Below are positions 8,086-15,430 of a DNA stretch of 21,683 nt, piece by piece. The notes beneath the pieces were generated by a model. That model was given only the letters and a program-made list of their open reading frames with translations, ran no database searches and was not told the DNA's origin. Made by a program: the position numbers and the translations under genes. Source of the stretch: CAWJHE01 sp964614855 (lineage in GTDB: Bacteria; Chloroflexota; Anaerolineae; Anaerolineales; UBA4823); the NCBI GenBank assembly GCA_964614855.1, contig CAZTMX010000030.1, positions 1 to 21,683 of the forward strand. Direction: 5' to 3'. Each line of letters starts with the position of its first letter. Position 1 is the stretch's first letter.

Positions 8086-9104
8086 ACTGGATTTGTTCCT
8101 GCTTCTTCTTTCATTTTTTCAAAATCCTGCCCCCAATGGATGCCTTCTTTGAACATGTAATACACACCCAGAGCAGTTATGGGCAGCCACAGGGCGGCGT
8201 GCAATACCAGCGTGTAGGCTGCAGCAGTGGCTTTTGGAACCGCAAAAGCTTCCAGAATAGCGATGCCTGGAGCGTCAAAAGTGCCCACATACCCAGGGGC
8301 TGAGGGGATGGTAGTCGCCAGGTTGACGATGCCGTTCATCAGCATCAGGGCGAAAAAACTGACCGAGAAGGGGAAGGCATGCATCAGAAACCAGTATTTG
8401 CCAGTTTCCAGCAGCCAGATTACCACAGAGGTCAGGAAAACCATCAATGCTTCGCGCGGTGAGCGCAAGGATTCCAACCCGCCCAAAAACCTGCCAGATA
8501 GGTCAAGAACACGCTCTTGCAGGCGTTCGGGCACAATGCGCCTGACAATCCACTCGATCAGCTTACCCGCTTTTTCCGGCGCCACCGCCGCCCAGAGAAA
8601 GACCGCCAGCGCACCGATGAATGCCCCGCTGCCGACCAGCGCCAGGCTGCGAATATCCCCCACAAAACCCGAATCGCCAGTCAGCCCTGCCAGTTGGGGT
8701 AGATTTAAAAACACAAACGCCAGCATCACCACGCCGTCAAATACGCGTTCTACAATAATGGTTGCCAGGGAAGCGGAAATCGGCACCTGTTCCCGGCGTT
8801 TGAGTACGATGGCGCGCAGCACTTCGCCTGCGCGTGCGGGGAAGATATTATTGCCTGCATAGCCAATGGTTACAATGGGGAACATGCGCATGGTGGGGAT
8901 GGCTTTTATCGGCCGCAGCAGGTAATGCCAGCGCCAGGCGCGCGCCCATACACCGACGAAATACACGCCGATCCCCGGCAGCAGCCACCAGTAGTTGGCT
9001 CCTTTAAGTGCTTGCCCAAGGTCTTGCAGTCCCAACCCCCGCAGTGCCCAGTACAAGAAAACCAGGCTGATGAGTATTCCGAACCAGAATTGCCAGCGTT
9101 TCAT
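8082..9104 (-). CDS. Flippase-like integral membrane protein (LPG synthase TM / UPF0104 family)
   Basis: A 340-residue protein with about eight hydrophobic segments. The N-terminal 'ILISLVFLYWALRGLGL', the 'VGVWARAWRWHYLLRP' segment and 'IGYAGNNIFPARAGEVLRA' (about 80-98) are characteristic of the lysylphosphatidylglycerol-synthase transmembrane/UPF0104 family (PF03706), whose members move or modify lipid-linked molecules. The catalytic synthase domain of MprF is absent, so only the flippase-like part is present. It is the first gene of a three-gene operon with the FAD oxidoreductase and the THUMP-like methyltransferase. The promoter -10 box lies six bases before the ATG and no ribosome-binding site precedes it, so the mRNA is probably leaderless. 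Confidence 0.85.
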   Translation of the reverse strand: MKRWQFWFGILISLVFLYWALRGLGLQDLGQALKGANYWWLLPGIGVYFVGVWARAWRWHYLLRPIKAIPTMRMFPIVTIGYAGNNIFPARAGEVLRAIVLKRREQVPISASLATIIVERVFDGVVMLAFVFLNLPQLAGLTGDSGFVGDIRSLALVGSGAFIGALAVFLWAAVAPEKAGKLIEWIVRRIVPERLQERVLDLSGRFLGGLESLRSPREALMVFLTSVVIWLLETGKYWFLMHAFPFSVSFFALMLMNGIVNLATTIPSAPGYVGTFDAPGIAILEAFAVPKATAAAYTLVLHAALWLPITALGVYYMFKEGIHWGQDFEKMKEEAGTNPV

Positions 9105-9110
9105 AAGCCC

Positions 9111-9116
9111 ATTCTA
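9111..9116 (-). promoter_or_regulatory. -10 box of a probably leaderless transcript (flippase-like operon)
   Basis: Leftward TAGAAT (9116-9111) ends six bases before the ATG that starts at 9104. A start seven bases downstream of the box falls on the A of the ATG. No Shine-Dalgarno sequence is present. Confidence 0.5.
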
Positions 9117-9164
9117 CCATCCATTCGGACAGGGTGGTGAGAGGCTGGAAGGGTATGAGAAAGG

Positions 9165-9170
9165 TATAAT
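9165..9170 (+). promoter_or_regulatory. -10 box of a probably leaderless transcript (Big_5/PD40 gene)
   Basis: TATAAT preceded by AAAGG. The ATG at 9178 begins seven bases after the box, so transcription would start at or one base before the ATG. A second ATG at 9171 is out of frame. Confidence 0.55.
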
Positions 9171-9177
9171 ATGCCGT

Positions 9178-10608
9178 ATGCGCAAATGGTTCAGAATACT
9201 CCTGTCGCTTATTGTCCTGGCAGCATCCCTGGCAACCGCTGTGTACTGGTTCGGCTTACCGCAGGTTGAACTCACTTCGCCTGTAGATGGCAGCGCGGCT
9301 GCCGAAGCGAACACATCCATTCGTCTGACATTCTCGCGCGCTATGAACACCGATACAGTGGTCGAGCGGTTGGTCATAGAACCGGATACCCCAGTTGATA
9401 TGCGCTGGGATGAGAATACCCTGGAAATTTCTCCGATCCAGCCCTGGAAAGCCGGAACGCTTGTGCAGATACGGCTGGCTGCCGGGTCTAAAGCTGCGGG
9501 CTGGATCTCATTGCCTGTACAAAGTGATTCTGCCTGGTCTTTTACTGTTCGCCAGGTTTTCCTGGCATACCTGTATCCGGCGAATGCTCCAGCGAATATA
9601 TACCTGGTCAACCCAGAAACCAATACTCGTTTGCAAATCACCGATCATCCAAAAGGCATCCAGGATTATGCTGTGTCTAAGGATGGCAAGGCGATTTACT
9701 TCAGTGCAGCCAATGAGCAAGGCGGCAGCAATCTCTATTCCCTCATGCTTGATCTTGAAGAGATCATGCAAACAATCATGGATGGCGGCAAACCAGCCTC
9801 TGCGCTTGTGCTGGAGTGTGCCGAGGCCACCTGCAAAGCCCCCGCCCTCTCGCCAGTTGGTGACAACCTGGCTTTTGAGCGTACAGAAGCAAAAGGTTTT
9901 CCCCAGGTCTGGTACCTGTCTTTGCCGCAAACTCCTGGCGATGCTGAACCTGCAGGAGATGGCGAATTAAGCCAGCCGCTTTTAGCTGCTGACCCGTCTC
10001 ACCAGACGCTGCTGCCAACCTGGTCGCCCGAGGGGTTACTCACTTATTACGACACCCAGGAAGAGGCGTTTGTCACACTTGATCTTACGAATAACCAGCG
10101 CTTTGAATTTCCAAACCAGACCGGTCAACAAGGCGGTTGGCGCGCCAATGGGCGCGAATTTGTGGCAGCAGAGATCAATTTTTTGGATACTGGCACGGTA
10201 AATGAGCTACCCAATTTTGCCAACAGCCACCTGATTCTTTATCATCTTTTGAACGGCAGCAGGCTGGATTTAACGCCAGGGGAAAACATGGAAGACAGCT
10301 TTCCGGTTTTTTCGCCCGATGGGATATATCTGGCTTTTGCGCGAAAATACCTGGATAAACAGCGCTGGACACCGGGCCGCCAGTTGTGGCTGATGATGCC
10401 GGGCGTTGGGAATGCCCAGCCCATCACCGATGAGCCCGAATATACCCATTTTGATTTTGCCTGGAATGGAAAAGGCGATCAATTGGCCTATGTGCGGTTT
10501 AACCAGGCAGCGCTTACTGCGCTGCCGGAAATCTGGGTGCTAAATTTATTGAACGCAGAGCGTGGACTGTTGGTGGAGGGTGGTTATCTACCGCAATGGC
10601 TGCCTTGA
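9178..10608 (+). CDS. Membrane-anchored Ig-like (Big_5) plus PD40 beta-propeller protein
   Basis: A 476-residue exported protein. 'WFRILLSLIVLAASLATAVYW' region (4-25) is an N-terminal membrane anchor or signal. Residues about 29-125 form a Big_5-type Ig-like domain ('LTSPVDGSAAAEANTSIRL', then 'TFSRAMN'). The rest carries repeated beta-propeller blades of the TolB/PD40 kind: 'YAVSKDGKAIYFSA', 'PALSPVGDNLAFER', 'PTWSPEGLLTYYD', 'GGWRANGREFVAAE', 'PVFSPDGIYLAFAR' and 'FAWNGKGDQLAYVR', six in all, enough for a six-bladed propeller. Function unknown; binding of a ligand or protein at the cell surface is likely. Longer in-frame starts upstream lie inside the divergent gene and precede the promoter, so 9178 is favoured. 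The stop codon lies in the loop of a strong stem-loop. Confidence 0.8.
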   Translation: MRKWFRILLSLIVLAASLATAVYWFGLPQVELTSPVDGSAAAEANTSIRLTFSRAMNTDTVVERLVIEPDTPVDMRWDENTLEISPIQPWKAGTLVQIRLAAGSKAAGWISLPVQSDSAWSFTVRQVFLAYLYPANAPANIYLVNPETNTRLQITDHPKGIQDYAVSKDGKAIYFSAANEQGGSNLYSLMLDLEEIMQTIMDGGKPASALVLECAEATCKAPALSPVGDNLAFERTEAKGFPQVWYLSLPQTPGDAEPAGDGELSQPLLAADPSHQTLLPTWSPEGLLTYYDTQEEAFVTLDLTNNQRFEFPNQTGQQGGWRANGREFVAAEINFLDTGTVNELPNFANSHLILYHLLNGSRLDLTPGENMEDSFPVFSPDGIYLAFARKYLDKQRWTPGRQLWLMMPGVGNAQPITDEPEYTHFDFAWNGKGDQLAYVRFNQAALTALPEIWVLNLLNAERGLLVEGGYLPQWLP

Positions 10609-10625
10609 GGCAGCCATTGCGGTAG
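10588..10625. terminator. Perfect 17-bp stem-loop between convergent genes
   Basis: CTACCGCAATGGCTGCC (10588-10604) is exactly complementary to 10609-10625, with the four-base loop TTGA at 10605-10608. The TGA of the loop is the stop codon of the Big_5/PD40 gene. Neither side has a proper T-run, so it is not a textbook intrinsic terminator. Its place between two convergent genes suggests a bidirectional terminator or 3'-end protector. Confidence 0.6.
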
Positions 10626-10660
10626 AATTGGTTGGATCGATCGGATTATTGTTGAGGGGG

Positions 10661-11593
10661 CTAATTGATTTTGCCGCGGGCTTTCAACTCCTGGGGCAGC
10701 AAGGCATGGTAGATGAAAGTGTTCACCGGTGCCGGCACACCTGTCTCAACTCCTAATCGCACCACTGTCCCACATTGGGCGTCTAATTCTGAGGGCTTGT
10801 TTTCCATAATATCTCGCTGCATGGAAGCCATCACGCCAGGACCCATGGAATCGATAAACGCCGTGGTTTTACCAACGATATCCGGCGCTACTTTGATCTC
10901 TTTGCTCACTGCGATCTGATAAACTTCCTGCATTGCCTGCAACAGCATCTGTCGTGTTTCAGGAATGCTTCTGAAGATATGCGACGGCATTCTGGTGATT
11001 GCGCCCAGACCGGATACACTTACGATGAAGATAAATTTCTCCCAGAGCGCTGCCAGGATATCCCCAGGTATTTCTGCTTTTAAACCGCAGGCCAGTAACG
11101 CCTGGTGGATTTCTTTGACTGTGGGCGTAGGTTCGCCAGCCAGCGGTGCGAATGCTATATACGGTTCGATGCCTGCATGCTGGATTACCCCCGGGGCAGC
11201 GATGAAAGTGGAAATGCGGCACAGACCGCCGAGGACATGATCTTTTCCCAGGATGCTCGCCAGTTGGTCCTGTGCTTCGACTCCATTGCACAACGGAATG
11301 ACCACCGTATGGGGTGCCAGCATGGGGAGGATATTCGGTGCGATCTCAGGGACCTGCCAGGCTTTAACCGCCACAAAGACAACATCCACCTGCCCGATAT
11401 CTCCCGGCTCGTCTGTAGCTTTTACCACGGGAAGATGAAAATCGCCCTTAATGGAATGGACCGCCAGGCCGTTATTCTGAAGTGCTTTGAGATGCTCGCC
11501 ACGAGCAATAAAGGTGACATCCTGACCGGATCTGGCTAAAACGCCGCCAAAATATCCGCCCACGCCACCGGTACCATAAATAGCTATACGCAT
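10661..11593 (-). CDS. panE: 2-dehydropantoate 2-reductase (ketopantoate reductase)
   Basis: A 310-residue cytoplasmic enzyme. 'MRIAIYGTGGVGGYFGG' carries the NADPH-binding GxGxxG at the very N-terminus, which fixes the start. The 'IPLCNGVEAQDQL' segment corresponds to the substrate/cofactor Asn-Gly region, 'ALWEKFIF' holds the catalytic Lys, and 'PSELDAQCGTVVRLG' holds the conserved Glu of the C-terminal ApbA_C domain. The reaction reduces ketopantoate to pantoate with NADPH in pantothenate/CoA synthesis. No other pantothenate gene is nearby, so a paralogue with another 2-keto substrate is possible. AGGAGG lies seven bases before the ATG. Longer upstream starts (to 11719) would contain the promoter and this ribosome-binding site and are rejected. 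Confidence 0.87.
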   Translation of the reverse strand: MRIAIYGTGGVGGYFGGVLARSGQDVTFIARGEHLKALQNNGLAVHSIKGDFHLPVVKATDEPGDIGQVDVVFVAVKAWQVPEIAPNILPMLAPHTVVIPLCNGVEAQDQLASILGKDHVLGGLCRISTFIAAPGVIQHAGIEPYIAFAPLAGEPTPTVKEIHQALLACGLKAEIPGDILAALWEKFIFIVSVSGLGAITRMPSHIFRSIPETRQMLLQAMQEVYQIAVSKEIKVAPDIVGKTTAFIDSMGPGVMASMQRDIMENKPSELDAQCGTVVRLGVETGVPAPVNTFIYHALLPQELKARGKIN

Positions 11594-11623
11594 GATGTTG
11601 CCTCCTGTATGATGGTTCTGCTG

Positions 11624-11629
11624 ATTATA
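11624..11629 (-). promoter_or_regulatory. -10 box for panE
   Basis: Leftward TATAAT, about 30 bases before the ATG, with a start predicted near 11617 and a leader of about 23 bases containing AGGAGG. The -35 region is weak. Confidence 0.45.
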
Positions 11630-11717
11630 ACTTGTTCCTGGCAGCGTGTTATTATCTTGTTGAGGAGGTCGCCTGGTAACGCTAGATTCGCATAGAGTCG
11701 CAAAATAGGGTAAAATC

Positions 11718-11787
11718 ACACAAGACCCTGGTTAATACAATCAGGTTTTGGCTGTACCATCCAGGAAAAATGGTACAGGATCTTGTG
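11718..11787 (+). promoter_or_regulatory. Possible structured leader before the LysM gene
   Basis: CTGTACCAT (11752-11760) pairs perfectly with ATGGTACAG (11770-11778). An outer pair, CACAAGA (11718-11724) with TCTTGTG (11781-11787), encloses it and a weak CCTG/CAGG pair, so a three-way junction can be drawn. A possible -10 box, TAAAAT (11711-11716), would start transcription inside the outer 5' arm, which weakens the idea of a leader RNA. The 9-bp dyad could instead be a protein-binding site. Confidence 0.35.
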
Positions 11788-11824
11788 GAGATATTTCTGA
11801 AACAATATAAGGCTAAGACTCAAA

Positions 11825-12577
11825 ATGAGTGATAAAGAAACCGCACAAAATGTGATTGAAGCCTATCGCAAGAAGCAGCAAGCAGCGCGCAGGGCGCCCT
11901 TGATCATCGGGCTTGCCGCGTTGTTTATCATCGTGGGAGCAGGGATTTTGATCTTCTGGCTCTTGGGTTCCGGTATGCCCTCCATCTCCTTACCGTTTTT
12001 ATATACCGACACACCGACGCCCACCCTGACATCCACGGCGACTGCGACCGCGACGGCATCTGCAACACCCACGATTACCCCCACCGAGACAGCCACGCCG
12101 ACGATTACCATAACGCCAACGGTATCCGGCCCGTTTGTCTACCAGGTTGAAGAAGGAGACAACCTGTGGTCAATTTCGGTCAAGTTTAATGTCGATCTAT
12201 TGGTCTTGATGACCGTCAACAATCTGGATCCCGCCAATCCAAACATCCAGGTTGGGGATAAACTGACCATTCCAGGACCTGATACAGAACTGCCCACCTC
12301 AACCCCGCTGCCAGCAGATATGCGCAGAGGCGCCTTGATCGAATACCGTGTGCAATTAGGCGATTCAATTCTCCTGATTGCCAATAAATTTAACAGCACC
12401 GTCGATGCGATCAAAGAAGAGAATGAAATTGAGAACGAGAACGAAATTTTTGTGGGGCAGGTTCTGAATATTCCGGTGAACCTGGTAACCCCGGTGCCAA
12501 CCGCCACGCTTACTCCGACCCCCGGTCCCGGCACACCCAGCGTGACACCTGCGCCCACGCAAACGACCGCACCATAG
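11825..12577 (+). CDS. Membrane-anchored protein with two LysM domains
   Basis: A 250-residue protein. The N-terminus (1-24) is charged and cytoplasmic, residues 25-47 form one membrane segment, and residues 61-100 are an extreme Thr/Pro/Ala-rich linker of the TPT type. LysM1 spans about 105-150 ('YQVEEGDNLWSISVKFNV' to 'VGDKLTIPG') and LysM2 about 172-218 ('YRVQLGDSILLIANKFN' to 'VGQVLNIPV'). A second Thr/Pro-rich tail ends the protein. LysM domains bind N-acetylglucosamine polymers such as peptidoglycan, so this probably links membrane and cell wall. No catalytic domain is present. The ribosome-binding site is weak (AAGG, about 12 bases before the ATG). An intrinsic terminator follows. Confidence 0.85.
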   Translation: MSDKETAQNVIEAYRKKQQAARRAPLIIGLAALFIIVGAGILIFWLLGSGMPSISLPFLYTDTPTPTLTSTATATATASATPTITPTETATPTITITPTVSGPFVYQVEEGDNLWSISVKFNVDLLVLMTVNNLDPANPNIQVGDKLTIPGPDTELPTSTPLPADMRRGALIEYRVQLGDSILLIANKFNSTVDAIKEENEIENENEIFVGQVLNIPVNLVTPVPTATLTPTPGPGTPSVTPAPTQTTAP

Positions 12578-12583
12578 CCATAT

Positions 12584-12601
12584 GCCTGGTGAAAACCAGG
12601 C
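12584..12601 (+). repeat. Short hairpin with GAAA loop after the LysM gene
   Basis: GCCTGGT (12584-12590) pairs with ACCAGGC (12595-12601) around a GAAA tetraloop. No T-run follows. It probably stabilises the 3' end ahead of the main terminator. Confidence 0.5.
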
Positions 12602-12625
12602 CTAAACCCACACATTTCTTAGCCG

Positions 12626-12666
12626 CCTGGCTGCTGGATGGAAAAATCCACAGCAGCCAGGTTTTT
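12626..12666 (+). terminator. Intrinsic terminator of the LysM gene
   Basis: CCTGGCTGCTG (12626-12636) pairs with CAGCAGCCAGG (12651-12661), an 11-bp GC-rich stem, followed at once by TTTTT (12662-12666). It insulates the zinc-uptake operon downstream. Confidence 0.85.
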
Positions 12667-12697
12667 GTATGCCAGCCAGCAGGGGCTGCATGCTTGC

Positions 12698-12725
12698 TTG
12701 ACAGGGATCGATTCGGGATTATAAT
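12698..12725 (+). promoter_or_regulatory. Consensus promoter of the znuACB-zur operon
   Basis: TTGACA (12698-12703), a 16-base spacer and TATAAT (12720-12725). Both boxes match the sigma-70-type consensus exactly. Transcription should start near 12732, inside the operator. Confidence 0.8.
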
Positions 12726-12743
12726 GAAAACGATTTTCATTAT
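12721..12743. promoter_or_regulatory. Zur/Fur-family operator
   Basis: A perfect palindrome: ATAATGAAAA (12721-12730), spacer CGA, TTTTCATTAT (12734-12743). It resembles Fur-family boxes, overlaps five bases of the -10 box and covers the predicted start site. Binding here would block the promoter. The regulator gene is the last gene of the same operon. Confidence 0.82.
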
Positions 12744-12763
12744 CACTAACCCTGGAAGGTCCT

Positions 12764-13711
12764 ATGAAGCGTATTCTCCAATTTCTGTTTGCTTTTCTGC
12801 TCTTTTTACCGGCAGGCGCCTGCCAGTCCTCAGCAGCACCGCCTGCCAGCCAACCTTCCCGGCTGAAGGTCATCGCCACCACTACAATTGTAGGGGATGT
12901 GGTGGCCCAGGTTGCCGGAAACGCGATTGATTTGGATGTCCTGCTGCCGGTGGGCAGCGACCCGCACAGCTTTCAGCCAACACCACAAGATGTAGCAAAA
13001 GTCGCCGATGCGCAGGTGATCTTTGCCAACGGCGCCGGTTTGGAAACCTTCCTGGAGCCCTTGCTGAAAAATTCTGGTTCCAAAGCCAGGCAGGTCTTGG
13101 TTTCTAGCGGAATTACTTTGCTGGACGCTTCCGAAGATGACGGACACACTAATGAAAAAGGCGCCAGCCAGTTAGATGACCATACAGGCGACCCGCATGT
13201 GTGGATGGACCCCAATAACGTCCTGGTTTGGGTGGATCAGATCGAGCAAACCCTGGTCGATATAGATGGAGCGAATGCAGATTTGTATCGCCAGAATGCA
13301 GCGCAATACCGCCAGAAATTGAGAGAGCTTGATCAATGGATCCTGCAGCAAATCGCGCAAATCCCACCTGAAGGCCGCGAGTTGGTTACAGACCACAAGG
13401 TGTTCAGCTATTTTGCTGTGCGTTATGGTTTTGAACAAATTGGGGCAATCATCCCCGGCTTTAGTACCCTTGCAGAACCTTCTGCAAAAGAATTGGCTGC
13501 CTTGGAGGACACCATACGCCAGTTGGGCGTTGGGGCAGTGTTTGTAGGGGATACGGTGAACCCAAACCTGGCGCAGCGGGTAGCGCAAGACACGGGTGTG
13601 AAGTTGGTCCAGCTTTACACAGGCTCTCTGACAGATGCTTCAGGACCAGCGGGCAATTACCTGGATTATATTCGTTTCAATGTATCGGCGATTGTCAGCG
13701 CATTGAAATAA
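12764..13711 (+). CDS. znuA: Zinc ABC transporter substrate-binding lipoprotein
   Basis: A 315-residue cluster A-I metal-binding protein. The signal peptide ends in the lipobox AGAC with Cys20, and a short polar linker follows. Metal ligands are visible as His68 ('SDPHSFQP'), His145 ('DPHVWMDP') and His211 ('VTDHKVFSYF'); three His ligands favour zinc over manganese. The stretch 125-145 is a short acidic/His loop, much shorter than the His-rich loop of many ZnuA proteins. 'YTGSL' near residue 285 seems to lack the Asp that manganese binders use as fourth ligand. The protein captures zinc outside the membrane and hands it to ZnuB. GGAAGG lies four to five bases before the ATG. First gene of the operon, directly downstream of the operator. 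Confidence 0.92.
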   Translation: MKRILQFLFAFLLFLPAGACQSSAAPPASQPSRLKVIATTTIVGDVVAQVAGNAIDLDVLLPVGSDPHSFQPTPQDVAKVADAQVIFANGAGLETFLEPLLKNSGSKARQVLVSSGITLLDASEDDGHTNEKGASQLDDHTGDPHVWMDPNNVLVWVDQIEQTLVDIDGANADLYRQNAAQYRQKLRELDQWILQQIAQIPPEGRELVTDHKVFSYFAVRYGFEQIGAIIPGFSTLAEPSAKELAALEDTIRQLGVGAVFVGDTVNPNLAQRVAQDTGVKLVQLYTGSLTDASGPAGNYLDYIRFNVSAIVSALK

Positions 13712-13726
13712 CCTTGGGTTCAGCTT

Positions 13727-14566
13727 ATGGAAATTATTAAAGAATTACGGGGAACCAAAATCGGCGGTCATGGGGTGGCTCACGAAAGAGAAGCGCCCAT
13801 CCTGGATGTGAGACATCTCTGGCTGCGCTATGAAACAGGGACAGTTCTGGAAGACATCACCTTCCATTTGCACACGGGCGAACGGGTCGCACTGGTGGGT
13901 CCAAACGGTGCTGGCAAGAGCACACTCCTAAAAGTGATCTCCGGTATACTATCTGCCACCAGTGGAGAGGTAAATATCTTTGGTCACGGTCCGTCCGGTC
14001 ATATTTGTATTGCCTATGTTCCACAACGCAGCCAGGTGGATTGGTCTTTCCCGGTCAATGTGGCTGATGTGGTGATGATGGGGCGGATTGGCAAGATGGG
14101 GCTGTTGCGTTGGCCAAAACAGCGCGATTGGCAACTTGTCAACCAGGCTTTGCAGGATGTTGGCCTCTTTGACCTGGCTCACAGGCAGATCAGCGAGCTA
14201 TCCGGTGGTCAGCAGCAGCGCATGTTTATCGCCCGTGCGTTAGCACAAGAGGCTGAATTGATGCTGTTGGATGAGCCGTTATCTGGTCTGGATATCAATT
14301 CCCAAGAAGATATCTATCACACACTGGATGGGCTAAAGAAACGTTCGGTGACAGTGATGATGGCAATTCACGATTTGGACCAGGCTGCAGCGCATTTTGA
14401 CCGGGTGATGCTGCTGAATAAACGACTGGTGGGTTTTGGCGCACCACAGGTGGTTTTCCACCCGGATAATTTGATGGCTGCTTACGGCGGTCACCTGCGC
14501 CTGGTTCAAACCAGTGAAACGCTTGTAGCAGTTGCTGACAGCTGCTGTACAGAAGATGAGGCCTGA
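13727..14566 (+). CDS. znuC: Zinc ABC transporter ATP-binding protein
   Basis: A 279-residue ABC ATPase that powers the ZnuB channel. Visible motifs are Walker A GPNGAGKST (58-66), the Q-loop in 'YVPQRSQVDW', signature LSGGQQQR (158-165), Walker B LMLLDEP with Glu183, and the H-loop His215. 'RSQVDWSFPVNVADVVMMGR' is typical of the metal-chelate class of manganese/zinc importers. The N-terminal 20 residues before 'PILDVRHLWLRY' are longer than usual, and the ribosome-binding site before 13727 is weak; a GTG at 13775 is a possible alternative start. The C-terminus ends in a Cys-Cys pair and acidic residues of unknown meaning. It lies 15 bases after znuA and 3 bases before znuB. Confidence 0.92.
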   Translation: MEIIKELRGTKIGGHGVAHEREAPILDVRHLWLRYETGTVLEDITFHLHTGERVALVGPNGAGKSTLLKVISGILSATSGEVNIFGHGPSGHICIAYVPQRSQVDWSFPVNVADVVMMGRIGKMGLLRWPKQRDWQLVNQALQDVGLFDLAHRQISELSGGQQQRMFIARALAQEAELMLLDEPLSGLDINSQEDIYHTLDGLKKRSVTVMMAIHDLDQAAAHFDRVMLLNKRLVGFGAPQVVFHPDNLMAAYGGHLRLVQTSETLVAVADSCCTEDEA

Positions 14567-14569
14567 GCC

Positions 14570-15421
14570 ATGTCACTGCTAAATTGGATTATCGAACCCC
14601 TTGGCTATGCTTTTATGCAGCGCGGTTTCCTGGCTGCTTTGATGGTCGGTGTGGTGTGTGCTGTTGTTGGCACCTATATTGTTTTGCGGGGGATGGCCTT
14701 TTTTGGCGATGCCCTGGCACATTCCATTTTACCGGGTGTGGCGGTTGGTTACCTGGTGGGCGGCGGTGCGCGCGAGCCATTGTTCTGGTGGGCATTGTTG
14801 GCAGCTGTGATCAGCTCTATTGGCATTGGGGTGATTAGCAAGGGTGCAAAAATTCGCGAAGATACGGCGATAGGGATCGTTTTTGCCGGGATGTTTGCCC
14901 TTGGGATTGCCATGATATCTACAGTGCGGGATTACTCTGTAGATCTATCTCATTTTTTGTTTGGTGATGTATTGGGGGTTTCGGCCAGCGACCTGAGGCT
15001 CACAGCAATTTTTGGCGGACTGATTCTGCTTATTGTTCTCCTGTTTTATAAAGAATTCATGGTAATGACATTTGACCCGCTGCTGGCGGTAACCCTGCGC
15101 CTGCCTGCACGTGTGCTGGAATACCTGATGCTGATTCTGATCGCCCTGGCGATCGTAGTCTCCTTACAGACGGTGGGTGTGGCGCTCATGGTTGCCATGC
15201 TGGTGACGCCTTCTGCAGCAGCCTACCTGCTGACCAAGCGCTTACCGGTGATGATGGCGCTGGCGGCTGTCATCGCTTCTCTCTCCGGTGTAATTGGATT
15301 GTATATTTCTTTTTACGCCAGTGTGGCATCCGGTGCAGCCATTGTGCTCACCAGTACGCTGTTTTTTGTTCTTGCGTGGAGCTTTCGCAGCCTGCAGTTG
15401 AAACTGGCGAATGGAAAGTGA
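14570..15421 (+). CDS. znuB: Zinc ABC transporter permease
   Basis: A 283-residue membrane protein of the ABC-3 family with about eight hydrophobic segments. 'VVGTYIVLRGMAFFGDALAH' with 'SILPGVAVGYL' (about 32-64) is the conserved early region of zinc/manganese permeases, and 'AIGIVFAGMFALGIAM' (about 101-116) and 'TVGVALMVAMLVTPSAAAYL' (about 201-220) are the later signature regions. It forms the transmembrane channel and works with ZnuA and ZnuC. The start lies three bases after the znuC stop, so the two are translationally coupled. Confidence 0.92.
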   Translation: MSLLNWIIEPLGYAFMQRGFLAALMVGVVCAVVGTYIVLRGMAFFGDALAHSILPGVAVGYLVGGGAREPLFWWALLAAVISSIGIGVISKGAKIREDTAIGIVFAGMFALGIAMISTVRDYSVDLSHFLFGDVLGVSASDLRLTAIFGGLILLIVLLFYKEFMVMTFDPLLAVTLRLPARVLEYLMLILIALAIVVSLQTVGVALMVAMLVTPSAAAYLLTKRLPVMMALAAVIASLSGVIGLYISFYASVASGAAIVLTSTLFFVLAWSFRSLQLKLANGK

Positions 15422-15430
15422 GGAGAATAA

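Noticed and set aside
8227..8862. Rightward open frame of 211 codons opposite the flippase-like gene
   Set aside because: The opposite strand encodes a clear membrane-protein family; this frame is a composition shadow.
9171..9173. ATG immediately after the TATAAT box as a start codon
   Set aside because: It is out of frame with the Big_5/PD40 protein and too close to the -10 box to be transcribed.
12001..12125. Low-complexity repeat in the DNA (runs of ACN codons) as a possible tandem-repeat or CRISPR-like element
   Set aside because: It encodes the Thr/Pro/Ala linker of the LysM protein in frame; there are no regular repeat and spacer units.
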